A stretch of DNA of 64,000 bases from Austropuccinia psidii (Eukaryota; Basidiomycota; Pucciniomycetes; Pucciniales; Sphaerophragmiaceae): the NCBI GenBank assembly GCA_023105745.1, contig JALGQZ010000015.1, forward strand, positions 22,673,499 to 22,737,498. The letters are read 5' to 3'. The notes beneath the pieces are model-generated. The model had not been told where the DNA came from. It did not search any database and was given only the letters and a program-made list of their open reading frames with translations. This document shows, in pieces, positions 1 through 12,199 of this stretch (positions within the stretch are counted from its first letter, which is position 1; each line of letters begins with the position of its first letter). The position numbers were made by a program, and so were the translations under genes.

Positions 1-1160
1 AACAGCCACAGGATTATTAAAATTGAACTCAAGTCAAATTCAACTAGCTGCATGCAAGGAAAATACACTAAAACTGTAAAGTAAACAGAAATTACAGTAA
101 TCAAAGATTAAAACTCAAGAAGATATCCCCACATTACACAGCATGATCACCTGGAACTAAATAAATATTACAAACAAATTACACATGGGCTTATTCACAT
201 GACACCATCTTCATCCTTTACTCACTAGCATTAATTCCTCAAGGCTGTGTAAGCTGACTAAAGCAGTGTAAAGGAGGAGTCATCTTATACTTTTATCAAA
301 AACCCTACCAAACAAAAAACATCTCAATCTACATTTTGACCAAACAAATGGTGAAAATATCTCAGTCATATGATACCATTCCCAATTTTACACACTAGCA
401 TTAATCTCTCAAGGCTGTGCAAGATTACTAATGTAGTATAACAGATAGGTCATCTGACTTTTGTTACAAAAATCTACACCAGAAAAATTATCTCAAGGCC
501 AAGAATAAAACTTTACATGGAGAGCCCATGGGTACTTCTCACAACATGAAAGGAGGCCTCTGTCTCTCATTTTCTCCTCTTTCCTCATGCAAAGAATTAT
601 ATACCAAGAAGGAGAATAATTATCCATCCCTTACAAGTAGGTTAATCTAGAAATTATTGTTATTAAATTACACTAAATAGTGGTTTATAAATAGCTGTAG
701 TTAACAGTAGGTCTGCCTATATTATAAATTCATCTCTTAGTAAAATCCTCATATTAAAACAAATTAAAAGAAATATTATTCTACTCTTCTCACTAGAAGA
801 CAAGTCATTATTATTATTATTTATCAAATTAAAAAAATAACAAACAAATTTACACATTAGTAGTTTCATTAAGCTTACTATTAAAAGCTCTTATTATCCA
901 ATACCATCCCCCTTATCATCAATTATTACTATTATAAGTAGTAATCAAACTATAAATCTTCACCAGTATTCTTTTAAAAAAAACATATAGTGGTGTAATT
1001 ATCTATAATACTTATTAGCTATACAATTGTTATTATCACATATATATTCAACATATTATCAAAATTATGTATCAATTACACTTATTCAAAATATTAAACA
1101 ATATTATTATATATTCTCACTTATATAAATTACTCTCAAATTAAACTATTATCCAGTAAA
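1..1160. other. Unassigned AT-rich DNA left of element A
   Basis: No coding frame is recognisable. The stretch is AT-rich, especially after about 650, and carries an imperfect tandem duplication near its left end. It abuts the truncated 5' end of element A, where a recognisable protease frame starts at about 1161 without any LTR or leader. It may be an LTR of a family not otherwise present in the window, but I see neither TG..CA ends nor a target duplication. Confidence 0.4.
195..534. repeat. Imperfect tandem duplication, period about 170 bp
   Basis: The words cactagcattaat and tctcaaggctgtgcaag, followed by a short block ending in gtcatct, occur at about 223 and again at about 393. The copies are clearly diverged (ttcctcaaggctgtgtaag against tctctcaaggctgtgcaag), so the duplication is old. 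Its boundaries are approximate. Confidence 0.55.
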
Positions 1161-4100
1161 CCAAATCTGTTTAAAAAGTGCATCAGGGAAGATGAAACCA
1201 ATTGGTACAATTATCAAGGAGATAATTATACCCCATAGTAAAGGTAATATAAGACTCAACCCAGATTTTGTTGTGTTTGAATATGCCCACATCCAAGGAT
1301 TTTTACTGGGAACAGACTACCAGAGGATTTATGGCATTGATATTTACAACAGTGAAAACAGGAATATTACCTTAGGTACAAACAAGGAAAATAAATTTTC
1401 ACTTGGTCTATACCAAATGTCTACCCATGACACTCTGGAAGAATTACTGAATGAATTAAAAGAGGGCCAATTAACCACCAACCTCACCAGTAAAGGAACA
1501 TTTTGCTTACTAAAAATGCTGAGGAAAAAAGACTAGCGTTTTCCATAGGTTAAGAACCTTTAGGAAAAATAAGAGGCCATGATATACAATTATCTCTAGA
1601 TGTGGAAAGACCTTATCCACCCATGCTGAGTAGACCTCCATATCCAGAAAGCCTGGAAGCCAGGAAAGAAATTGAGAAACACCTCAAAGAGCTCCTAGAA
1701 ATGGATGTCATCAGCAAGATAGGACATAATGAAATAGTGGAAATTATGACTAATGTCATTATCACCTGGAATAATGGCAAATCTAAGCTGTTTGGGGATT
1801 TCAGAGCCCTGAATAACTACACAAACGCTGATAGGTACCCTATACCAAGGATACCCCATGCCCTAGACAAACTGGCAAAAGCCAAATATATAACCAAGAT
1901 GGATTGTATCAGAGGTTTCCATCAGAATGGATTTGAACCAAGCTCCCTGAAGTTACTCAAAATTATATGCCATATGGGTATATATGAGTACACCTGGGTG
2001 CCATTTGGCATCAAAAATGCACCGGTCCACTTCCAAAGGATGATGGTCACAATATTTCAAGAATAAGTATTAGAAGGCTGAATTTTAGTATATATTGATG
2101 ACATCATCATATACTCAGAGACATGGGAAGACCATATGCAGTACATAGACAGAGTACTAAGTAAATGCACACTCATCAATCTGAAAATTTCACTTAAAAA
2201 GTGCAATTTTGTCCAAAAAGAATTACTGGAACTAGGACATAAAGTCTCAGGCCTTAGTCAGGAAAAAGACCAAAATAAAGTATCAGCAGTACTTCAAAAG
2301 TAAGTACCAAAGACCATCAAAGAGATGAAATCTTTCCCTGGGTTTGCGAGCTAGTACAGAAACCACATCAAACATTTTGCTCACATAACTATTAGTCTAT
2401 ATAAGTTATGCTGAAAAGATTTAGCTTTTTAAGTTACCAAGGAAATGAGAGATGCATATGAGAGTATCAAACCTGAACGTACTAATGCACCTGTCATGAT
2501 ACTCCCTGACCTTTAGTGAACATTCAATCTTTACATAGATGCAGCTTGAAGTAAAGGATTGGAGCTGCCCTACACCAAAGACAAATTGTGGATGGTGAAC
2601 CAAGGGGAGGGGTAATATGCGACATCTCCAGGAAACTGAAAGATTCAGAAGCTAGGTATGGAGCAACCCATACTGAATGCTTATCCCTAGTCTGAGAGGT
2701 AGAAAAACTCCATGGTTGGCTGGAGGGTGAATCCTTTGAAGTCTACACAGACTGCACAGCACTCAAGTCCTTATTTCATATAAAGACTACCAATCGACAC
2801 ACTTTGAGGTGGAAAATAACCATCCAAGAGTATAGAGCTAACATCACCATCATATACAAAGAAGGCAAAAGCCACACCAATAAATATGGACACTGGATCA
2901 TGTCAAATACAACCCAGCTTAGGACCTTGAAGTAGAAGCCAAGATCCCTATCCACTTCATGGAAATAGACAGGAAGAAAAACTTCAGATTTTTTGAATGT
3001 GCACCAGAAAGCAGTACCCCAGACAGTGAAGACACTGAATCAGAAGGAACAGAAACTCCCATATTGCGTATAGGTTCCTCAGAACTACACAATCAGTTCT
3101 CCAGTGCAGTAATGAAGACTTATTCCAAACACAAACAGTGTGGCATATTGTTGCAACTCCTTCAATAGAAATATAGAAGCCCAGTTAGAGGAACCCTGGT
3201 TGAGGGACTATAAGGATAACAAGTTTTTCCTTTTAGATGGACTACTCTATCGCAGAGAGAAGCATACAAGTACCTTAACAGTGATAGACAGGGTCCACAT
3301 ATCCGTGATCCTGCAGGAATGTCCTGACTGCCCCTATATGGGACACATGAGTGAAGACAGGACCAAGGAAAAGGTAGAAAGCACAGCTTGGTGGCCCAAA
3401 TGGGAGAAACAGTTGAGTGAATATATCAGCACTTGTTAAATGTGCCAAAATGAAAACAGAAAACATGGGGAAAAATATGGGCTACTCCAACACATAGAAG
3501 AACCCAAACACCCATGGGAAACCATCAATATGGACTGGGTCACAGGACTTGTCCCAGGAGGCAAAGCAAATTTCAATGCCTTACTAGTCATAGTTTATAG
3601 GTATCCAAAAAGTTTTAGGTGATCACCATGTCATTAGGAGGACACAGCAATGGATACAGCTTTTTTTATTTTGGAATAACATCATAGACCCATGTGGAGT
3701 CCCAAAAATCATCATTAGTGATAGGGACCCAAAATTTGCATCAGAAGTTTGCACCAACCTCTGTGAAGCTCTGGGTAAAAACTTCCATTCTACACAGCTT
3801 ACCATCCATAGACAGATGGTTTAGCTGAAAGGATCATAAAAACAATGGAGAACAACATTAGAAGGTTCTGTGCATATGGAATGGAATATAAAGACCATGG
3901 GGGATATATTCATGACTGGGTTACACTTCTACCAGCCGTCCATCTGGCTTACAACACAAGCCAGAACTCTACCACATGAAAATCACCCTCACAGGTAGAA
4001 AAAGGGTGGTAACCCTTGTTCCCTGGGGATCATCTGAAGACAAATCTTCTAACTATCCACCCCATAGCCAAGGACTTCCATGATATGTGGAAGAGAGCTT

Positions 4101-4646
4101 TTGGAACAGCTGCTAAGTGAAAGTCTGAAGCTAAGTAGTACAGAAAGCAGAGGTATGACAAGACACATATGGAACCAGACATCAAATAAGGGGACCAAGT
4201 GTTAGTGTCTACACTCAACTTCAATAATCTCAAGGGACCAAAGAAAATGAGAGATTCATTTTTGGGGCCCTTCACTATCATTAGACTGATAGGGATGAAT
4301 TCTGTGGAGATTAGACTCACAGAGCAATTCTCCAGGAAACACCCAATATTCCCAGTGAGTCTGTTCAAACCATACTTCCAGACAGGAGAGGACAAGTTCC
4401 CCTCCAGAAAGAAGACTAACACTCCACCAGACACAGTAGGAGTGGAGTAGTCCCCTTGACGCTTAAAGAAAATCATCAAGGCCAGGAATGTTAGACTGAA
4501 TGGTAAAGACCAAAGACAAGATTTGGTTAGATTTAAAAACCCGACAGCATAAAAAGACAAATGGTTGGAAGAGGATGCCATAAAAGATTGGAACCTGCAT
4601 CTGAGGAGATTAAGGGCCTCTAGGACGACATAACAGTCTCATCAAT
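1161..4646 (+). pseudogene. Decayed Pol (protease end, RT, RNase H, integrase, chromodomain) of element A
   Basis: Fragments in several frames align in order with the X polyprotein. 1192-1536 is the C-terminal protease region and linker. 1602-2066 is RT, ending near the MPFGIKNAP region, here written VPFGIKNAP. The YIDD catalytic box follows at about 2091 after a stop. RNase H pieces lie at 2500-2930. The integrase zinc region is at 3140-3439, its HHCC motif damaged by a TAA that replaces a residue of the CxxC pair, and core pieces follow at 3440-3990. The GPF module is at 4199-4450 and a chromodomain remnant runs to the stop at about 4646. In-frame stops and indels are scattered throughout, so no functional product is possible. 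Confidence 0.85.
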
Positions 4647-4672
4647 GATGAGCCTTTTTTGGAGGGAGGGTA
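4638..4672 (+). promoter_or_regulatory. Stop-codon palindrome and polypurine tract of element A
   Basis: CTCATCAATGATGAG at 4638-4652 is a perfect 7+1+7 palindrome over the pol stop codon, identical to the one in X. It is followed by a T run and the purine tract ggagggaggg directly before the LTR start tgtcag at 4673. The purine tract is the expected plus-strand primer. Confidence 0.7.
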
Positions 4673-5968
4673 TGTCAGCCTGTGACTCAAGACAAGAGCA
4701 CAAGGATTCCAGCCAAACAGCATAAACCAATGGTGAAGCTAAGATACCACCAAAACATGAAGCTGAGCCAAAACAGCTCAAAATGTTTCAAAAGAAATGG
4801 GAAACTCACCTATTTCCAAATATACAAGTCCTATCATCATAGGACAAAGAATAACAGAGTTATTCCTTCTCAAAGTTGTAACTGAGCATAAATCTTAATT
4901 TTCACCTCAAATACAAAATCCAGAGGAAGACACTTAACTCCAGGAAATTGGTTTTCAAATTGGAGCTATGGGTCCGGGCTATCTGATGATACTAGCCAAA
5001 TTGAGCTAACACCAAAACTACAGAAGCTATTGCCCAAATACAGTCAAATCAGGGTGAATCAAATATTCACCTTCCATGTAAACTCTACAGTTTTAGTGTG
5101 AGATACTTAAAGTGGGGTCTTTTCGGACAGAGAAAAATCAGGGATATCTTATGGTGCCATTCACTTCCCCATTCCAAATGAGGTAACATTGTGTGGATAC
5201 CATCCAGGAATACACAATAAACCACCTTTGAGCTCAGTATCTCAAAGACTGATAGAGTTATAGCAGTTTTAAGGTTAAAATCCCACAATGGGGCCAATAC
5301 AATTTTTCTGTGGGATAATATCCCATAACCATGATTATGAGGTCTCAAAAAGATGAAGAAGCACGTTTTTACTTCAACACCTGATAGTTCATTCAATAAT
5401 GGAGTCCTATAAAGGTTCTGTACAGCATTCTACACGTCATACATCTCAGAAGAGGGCTGTGTGGTCCCCAGATCAACAACTTCACCCTTTATTGGTGAAA
5501 ACTGCCCAGATGTGGTTTCAAGACCACATCTGAGCCCAATACAGAGTATACAGGCCTTGTGGAAACCACAAGTAAGTACTCTGAAGTGAAAAATCTTCAC
5601 TTCATCCATCTTCAATGGTCTGGAGGACATTTTCACCCAATTTCAGGATAAAAAGGGCCCTTCCTCTGCCCAAAAGAGGAATACCCATTCTGCTCTTGAA
5701 TTACTATGTAGTAAAATTTTCAAAAACAGTTATAATCTTTGAAAATAATCAGGTATAACTATAATCTTAATTATTTTAGCCCTTACTATAACAAACCAAT
5801 TGGTAAATCTGTGCCCAGAGCTTTCCACAGCTCTCACCACCACTAAATCCTTTTAGTAACTCCCTTTATATCAATAAAAATCTTTCTCTTATCATTTTGT
5901 TTATCTAAAAATCATTGTTAAAGCTGTGCATACTGTTATTTTCACTTTATCATAGACTCAGCCTGACA
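4673..5968 (+). repeat. 3' LTR of element A (LTR-I, decayed)
   Basis: It begins TGTCAGCCTGTGACTC and ends GCCTGACA, as in both X LTRs, and contains the LTR-I inverted repeat (cagatgtggttt...) at about 5511. It is about 1.30 kb against 1.43 kb in X, so deletions have accumulated. ORFs called inside it are chance frames. Confidence 0.85.
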
Positions 5969-7357
5969 TAAGCATAGTCAGAATTGTGGTTTTGGGACCA
6001 CAAATGATCATTCTGGATCAATGAAGGGTGAAAAATCTCGTCAAAGTTCACATCAAAATTTTTATGACACATCAAAAGTATTTGAATGACTAATTTTAGT
6101 CATTTGGGGTGGGTTTAAGCTTGAAAATCCTTTAATTGAAGTATGAAACCAGTATTGGTTGACACAGGTTTGGCCAGAAAACTCCCAATACAGATATAAC
6201 GGGAGATAATTGAGCTATCAAGAATCCAAGAGCACAAAATTGAAGGTCTTAATGAGCTCTCCGATTTGCTATGATCTATGTTTACCCTCCTCAAAAATAG
6301 CCAAAGGTATAAGGGTGTTAAGTTGTTTGCTGTATCTTTGTATATCAGTATGTGGATTCAAAAACATCCAAGGAAGATCTCATTTTTAATTTGAAAGCTC
6401 TCTGTATTCTTATGATACAAAATTGTAGGTATTTATGAGATCTACATTGTGGTATACTCCACAGTACAGCTGTATGGATATATGACAAAGATACAGTGCT
6501 TTCTTTGTATTGCTTTTTTCATAAAGAATGTCTTTTGGGTAATAGCCCTCTGAATTAAGCTCCCTTTGCCAATTTTGGAGATACAGAGGTCTAAGGTATC
6601 TCAAAAAGTGACTCTCATTTAGATCCTTCTTTGATGTACTTTTGTACATCAGTATGTGGCTTCAAAAATGTCCAAGCCATATATCTTTTCCAATGTAGAC
6701 AATATCTGTATTCTAATGCTACATAATTTTAGTGCAGGATGAGCTCTACATTTTGGTATACTTTACAGTACAGCTGTATGAATATATGGCAAAGATACAG
6801 GTATTTCTCTATATTGCTATCTTAAGAAATATTGTATTCTGAATGATAAAATTTTGAGCAAAGAAACCTTTCCAAATTTTGGAGATAAAGAGGTCCAGGG
6901 TACTTCCAACTGAGAACCTCATTTATAGCTTCCATTTGGTTATAATTTTTTACAGTTTTGTGCAAGCCCTCTTTGACTTTAAAGGGTTTATTTGGTGAAA
7001 AATGGGTTATAATGGTATTTAATGAAGTAAAAGTGCTATATGAAAATGGATAGTACCATTGGATAGCTCTCATTGAGAGATTTAATAAAACTAAAATTTT
7101 GATTGTGGTTGGATTAAATACTCATAGGCTCAATGAGAGGTGAAAATATGGTTTTTACTTATTTTATTTTAGCTTCCAGTGGTTGTATCTTTGTTCTTTC
7201 TTATATTATTTGGATAATTTTTTCATATTACTTTTTGGGTGTTTTCTCACTTTATATTGATTCCTGTATGGAAAGTATTTTGTAAATACTGGCTATACCA
7301 TTATTTATGGTATTTTGAATATCATGCTGGTGCTCTGTTTGGAGTCCCAGGCTGACA
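5969..7357 (-). repeat. 3' LTR of B1 (LTR-II), truncated
   Basis: On the minus strand it starts TGTCAGCCTGGGACTCC at 7357. It matches the LTR of element B (57392-58886), including the gaattgtggttttgg..ccacaaatgatcatt block. The first roughly 400 bp in plus coordinates, which should start tgtcagggtg, are missing at the junction with element A. It contains an extra roughly 300-bp tandem unit absent from B. Confidence 0.8.
6325..6945 (-). repeat. Tandem duplication of a roughly 305-bp LTR-II unit
   Basis: The block starting tatcagtatgtgg.ttcaaaaa occurs at about 6340 and again at about 6645, each followed by related text through a sentence like ccaattttggagatacagaggtc. Element B has a single unit at this place (58190-58490). 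The 5' LTR of B1 also has two units (about 11875-12180, then 12180-12199 plus 16206-16436), so the duplication was present when B1 was copied. Confidence 0.65.
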
Positions 7358-9599
7358 TATACTCCCTCCAAAAAAGGCTCATCATTGATGAGAGTCTTTT
7401 TTCCTCATTGAGGTTCTTAATTGTTTAAAATGGAAATATTTATACGTAATATTCACAAGTTTTACCCACTTGTCTTTGTCTGGTGGTTTATTCTTTTTTT
7501 TATCAGATATCATCTATAGGAATATATTTTCATTTTATTGGGGTTGTAAGTTTCTTTCTTGTTATTACCCAATTTTCAAGTAACTCTCTGTAGAATTATG
7601 TATTCATATTACATATATTCTGTCATACTCTGTACCTATTGATAATCCTTCAATCTCAGCGTTTTCAAGTACCACAAATTCAATCTGTAATATGAGATTT
7701 CTCTTGTGTGTGGTATTATGATGACTTTTCCAATTATTCAAGCTGAATTAATTTTCCCTGAACCCCTCAGAAAGATTTAGTAGCTTTAATGTCTTTTTCT
7801 ATGGTTAGATTAAGTCTTCCTTTGCTATAATGTGACTTATAGGGTGAACTATCTCCAATCAATGTCTTTTTTCTGAAATTTGTATGACATTTGCTATGTC
7901 ATCAATTCTTCTTATGCTGATGCATCTGCACTTTACTGCATGCCCTAAGTCACCCAGAAGCTTTTTCAGACACTTGTGATTTTTCATCTCTATTGTTATT
8001 TTTTGATCAATATATTTAAGTATTTTGGTTTGTTTAAGAAACCATTCATTAGGTTATTTCTCTTTAGAGTATCTGTCTCTCTCAAAAGAGACATATTTTT
8101 GCCAAATAAAAGTACCAATACTTCAATTTTGAATTATTTGGGTTTTCCACCATTTTCAGATTTTCTTCCATGTATTGCTTTCATTTCAGTGTACCATATT
8201 TTTTCAGTGCCTCTGAATGCAGCTTTGAGTCTTGTCGTGATCCAGTAGTTTGGTATATTAGGAAATTCAAAAAAGTCTATTAATATAGTCCTTGAGTTCC
8301 ATGTGATCATATTGTTTCTCAGATTAAGTGAGGATCTCACCATATTTGTAAATAGATTCACACCTTAGCCTTGGAGGCTGATATTAAGGAGCTTATTTTT
8401 ATGAGATTTCTTCTTCTTTCACTTTCTGGGATTTGTAGATGACAGGTTGATCACCTTGTCTTGTGTGAGGGAAGAAATTTCCTTCTTGTTCCTATTTCTC
8501 ATACAGGTAATCCATGTCTTTTCAAATGTTGTCCTGCTGTTTCTGGACATTTCTTAAGTCCCCCTTCATAGTCTGCTGTTGCTCTAGTATTGAGTTCTAC
8601 TTTCTATTTGTTTTTTCAAACTCTGCCCCAATTTTTTTGCTAAATTTGCCTGTGAGTCTTTGATGAATGTATCTTGGGAGATAATTTCATTCATTTATTG
8701 TTTTAATTTCTGAACTAACTGCTTGTACATGATCATATGTCCTTTCTATGAATTTTCCCATGTTGGAAAGTTTGAAACTACTACGTCTGGAATTCTTGGC
8801 TTCAAAATTCTGAGGGGGAATTTCATCATCAATAGGAATAAGCTGACACTCAATTTATTCTGAGCTATAAACAATATTGGCAGGTACAGTGAATTTTTGG
8901 GTTTTGGCTACCTCCTGGAATAATTCTAAGGAAGGATGTGATTATTGCTTCTCTTTTCTGAAAAAGTCTTGCTTTTTATTTGGGGCCATTTCCTTTCCTG
9001 GAACTACAAGGGATGACTGGAGAGTCCTGAAAAAATTGTCCTTTGGATTTTAAATCCTGTAGCTTTTGGACTGTTTTGGGGAATATAGAATTTATCCCTC
9101 CATGCCTTTCTTTAACTGAATCAGATTGGGCTCTTCCATATGTCACAAATTCTCTATTTCTTCAATTTCTGCCTTATGTGTTACTATTCATGTTTCTCTA
9201 TATTTTAAAAGGATGAAATTTCTGTTGAGATTACAACTTTTTATCTCTATCAGAAGATTTTGGTAAGTCAGTTTATTGACTAAGAATTTCTGACTAATTT
9301 TTTCAATTTTGGCCCATGATGCTGCCATGGTGAACATTTTGTTGTCCATACTGCAAGTGAACAACTATTTCAGGACTAGATGCATCTGAGTGAATGTTCC
9401 TGCATCTTTCCAATTTCTTGGTTGGACTTGGTTGAATTTTTTTGGGAATGCGACTTTGAGAATGAATTTCCTGATGGTAAGTCCCTTTCTGGTCATTTGA
9501 TCCAGCAGGTGGTTGTCTTATTCCTCTTCTATTTCTTCCTTGCCAAATTTCTGGCTTATTTCTTGGTTATTAAAGACCTCTGAGAAATGCTGGTGCCAT
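7358..9599 (-). pseudogene. Decayed Gag with protease and chromodomain fragments of B1
   Basis: Read on the minus strand. A Gag ATG candidate lies at 9599, starting MAPAFLR, which resembles MSPAYLR of X. The N-terminal coiled-coil region (about 8390-8900) has the word FEKTNRK. The capsid-like core (8134-8361 and on to about 7980) includes PNIPNYWITTRLKAAFRGTE. A protease fragment lies at about 7590-7760. The chain then jumps across a large deletion to the chromodomain end (7395-7500) and the stop palindrome at 7378-7392. Stops and frameshifts occur throughout. The deletion removes RT, RNase H and integrase. Confidence 0.7.
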
Positions 9600-9778
9600 T
9601 TTAAAAAATGACAAAAGAAAAAAAACACTGTATTTCTTAAGGTTTGTTTACCTTCAAGAGGTAATTGGACATATTTCCGCTTTATAATTTTTGGTGATTT
9701 TCCTTTAGATCTGATAAAGCTGTCAATCACTATTATATTTTTGTCAAGCTTTCTGGTTGATTCAACCTGTTTGTTCAA
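9150..9778 (-). pseudogene. Decayed ORF0/accessory protein region of B1
   Basis: An open frame at 9778-9518 contains SFIRSKGKSPKIIKRKYVQ, similar to PVLTSKGKLPKSEDNKFVQ in ORF0 of X. A candidate intron on the minus strand runs 9651 to 9580: donor CTTGAAG|GTAAAC, acceptor TTTCTCAG|AGG. The exon after it reads EVFNNQEISQK, matching [11 protein letters not shown] of X. Further on, about 9345-9300 encodes CSMDNKMFTMAASWAK, matching [16 protein letters not shown] of X. Frames are interrupted by stops. The accessory frame overlaps the Gag frame that starts at the ATG at 9599 inside the intron. Confidence 0.6.
9580..9651 (-). other. Candidate short intron containing the Gag ATG (B1)
   Basis: Minus-strand intron of 72 nt: GTAAAC at 9651 and CTCAG ending at 9580, with a T-rich run before the acceptor. 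The Gag ATG starts at 9599, exactly 20 nt from the intron end, the same spacing as in X (19373 to 19392). In B1 the intron length is a multiple of three, so the reading frame stays open through it; in X it is not. Confidence 0.5.
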
Positions 9779-9779
9779 T

Positions 9780-11055
9780 GTCTTATTGGGCTTCTTGTTT
9801 CTTTGTGAAGGTATTGGTGTCCACTATTTTGAGTTTTATTACAAATTCACATTGTCTCTTTTTTCCTTTGCTTTTTGAAAATTACTCCTTGTGTTTGGGG
9901 ATGACACAAATATATTTTTCTGGAATTGTGTCTAAAGGGGAATATATTATTATTACACTTGAAAGAAAAATACAAAATATTTTGATTCAATTTGAATAAA
10001 CAAAATTCCAGTCTTCTACTGTTATTTCTTCTGGATTTGGTTTAATTTTTTTGAAATATTTTATTTCTTTATTTTTTAAAGAAATAACAGTTTTAAAGAT
10101 TTTTTTTTAACTATTTTTTATGAGTAGAATATTTAATATCAAAGATTTATTTTATTTTATCAAGCTCAAAGATTATTTTGAAAATATGTTATTGACTTAT
10201 TGAAATGGAAAGAAAAACTTCTGATTGTAAAAGTCCTAGTTTTTCTTTCTCTTTGGAAGTAAAAAAAGCTCAATATCTTATTTTACAATAATTGTATTGA
10301 ATAATGAAGTTCTTTTTCGGCTTTTCTATTTGAGTCTTCATCAAATAAAAAGAAATTTCAATGATACTTTTCCTCAATTTGAGTAAAAGGGATTTCATTC
10401 AGTAATATAGAGATTGACTATTAAAGATTTAGAATAATGAATATCATGATTTCAATCCATTTTTATAAATTTTGGTAAATAATATTATTATTTTCATTTG
10501 AATACACTATTTGCATATGGAAATTACTATGAATTACTAATAATGATTACTTATTATGATTATGGTTTATTTATTCCTTTGATTATGTATCAAAAACAAT
10601 TAATCAGTTATTTCCTCAACTTGAGTAAAAAAAAAGATTTTTACTCAGTAATATCCAATTCAAATATTACAGAATTGAGATAATAATAAAATTATTATTT
10701 AAACATTTATTGTTGATTTTCAATTAAAAATATTATTCCAAATAATTTTCACACAATTTGGGAAAAGTAATATTTTTTATTCAAGTATACTACTTGTATA
10801 TGAAGAGAACTTTGAACAATTAATACAAATGACTTATTATTATGAATTTTTTTGGAAAATTGCAATATGAAGATTTGAAAGGTCTATATATTCAAACAAA
10901 CAAGAATTTATATTATATTTTCATAATAAAAATTATTACAATTAGAATAAAAATGAAAAAAATTGGACATTTTACCTACGTTTATAGTAAAAAACCTCAA
11001 AAAATAATGAACATAGTCCAAAAAGCACCTAAATACGTCTAGAGGTGTTCCAAAG
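9780..11055 (-). other. AT-rich leader of B1
   Basis: Leader between the primer binding site and ORF0. It is very AT-rich and holds a degenerate tandem duplication of about 242 bp (10371-10612 and 10613-10860): both copies start tcctcaa.ttgagtaaaa, go on to cagtaatat, and end with a tatg.a..acttattatga block. ORFs called here are chance frames. By analogy with X this region should contain a leader intron, but I cannot place its donor confidently. Confidence 0.5.
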
Positions 11056-11070
11056 CATGGCCAGGCCCCA
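11056..11070 (-). promoter_or_regulatory. Candidate primer binding site of B1
   Basis: On the minus strand the 5' LTR ends TGACA at 11075; four T residues later comes TGGGGCCTGGCCATG. X, C and F have TGGGGGCCTGGCCGTG two to three bases after their LTRs, so this is the same site with one G missing and one G-to-A change. Confidence 0.65.
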
Positions 11071-11074
11071 AAAA

Positions 11075-12199
11075 TGTCAGGGTGGGTCTATTAAGTAGCT
11101 TAGAAATAGTAAATAAAGGCTAGCACTATGATTGTGACACAGTAAAAATAATTTTAAAATTACCTAAAATGGTCCACTGTTGAATGATAACAGTGGTGAT
11201 TCATCTACTGAGAAGCTTAGCTGCAATGATTCAATATCAATTGACTGTAAACATCAGTACAGTAATTAATCAATTTAATTATATCAACATTATCCTAAGA
11301 TTAGTATGGGTATAAGACATTTTGAATATTTAAGAATGCTAATTAATTGATGATGAGGTCCTTTTCCAGTCAGAAATGTTTTCCTTTTAGCCCTTTTGGT
11401 GACTTTGAAGGGCTTTAAAGCTTTTCACATATCTAAAGAAGGAGAATATTTATTCTGGAGGCTTGATTGTAGCTCTTTACTATCAATTCTGATGTCAGCA
11501 TAGTCAGGATTGTGGTTTTGGGAGCACAAATGATCATTTTGGATCAATACAGGGTGAGGAAAGTCTTCACAGGATGCATCAGAGCTGTTATGAAATGTAC
11601 ATAGTGTTTGCATGAGTGATATTAGTCATTATGGGATGTTTTAAGCTTTAAAGAACCATTATTTCAAGTATCAAGCTAGTAATGATTGGTACAGATTTGG
11701 TACAAACCAGTATTGGACAAAAGCCTTCCAACCCAGATATCTAGGTCAGTTTCTGGGATATCAGGAACAAAAGAGAACAGTCTTGAAGGGATAAATGAGC
11801 TTTTAAAATAGGTATGCTTTATGATTACTCTTTGTAAAATTACTAAAAGCTCTAAGGGTTTTAATTTTTGGTTGTATTTTTGTACATCAGTATGGGGCTT
11901 CAGAATATTCCAAGCCAGATATTGTTTCCAATTTGGAAGATATTTTTATTTCAATGATAAAGTATTTGAGGGCTTGATAAGATTTGAATTTTGGTATACT
12001 TTATAGTACAGCTGTGTGAATATATGGAAAAGACACAGGGGGTTTTTAATATTGCTATTCTCATAAAACCTGTATGTTGGATGATAAAACATTGAGAAAA
12101 GATCCCTTTGCCAAATTTGGAGATATAGAGGTCCAAGGTATTTCAAATTGTGAATCTCATTTATATCTTTTTTGATATACTTTTTTACATCTGTATGTG
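11075..12199 (-). repeat. 5' LTR of B1 (LTR-II), first segment
   Basis: Starts tgtcagggtgggtctatta, matching the end of the B LTR at 57392 (tgtcagggtgagtctat). It is interrupted at 12199 by a family III LTR; the flanking 5-mer atgtg at 12195-12199 recurs at 16201-16205, after which the LTR-II sequence resumes (gcttcaaaaa). Confidence 0.8.

Larger units (their letters stand above)
1161..5968 (+). mobile_element. Ty3/gypsy chromovirus family I, copy A, 5' truncated and decayed
   Basis: This is a degenerate relative of element X. Left to right it retains the end of protease, reverse transcriptase, RNase H, integrase, chromodomain, stop-codon palindrome (4638-4652), polypurine tract and 3' LTR (4673-5968). 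The 5' LTR, leader, gag and the protease active site are missing. Many stops and frameshifts mark it as much older than X. Its right end abuts the middle of a family II LTR (B1). A may therefore have inserted into that LTR, with the other half lying beyond the window; this cannot be tested here. Confidence 0.85.
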
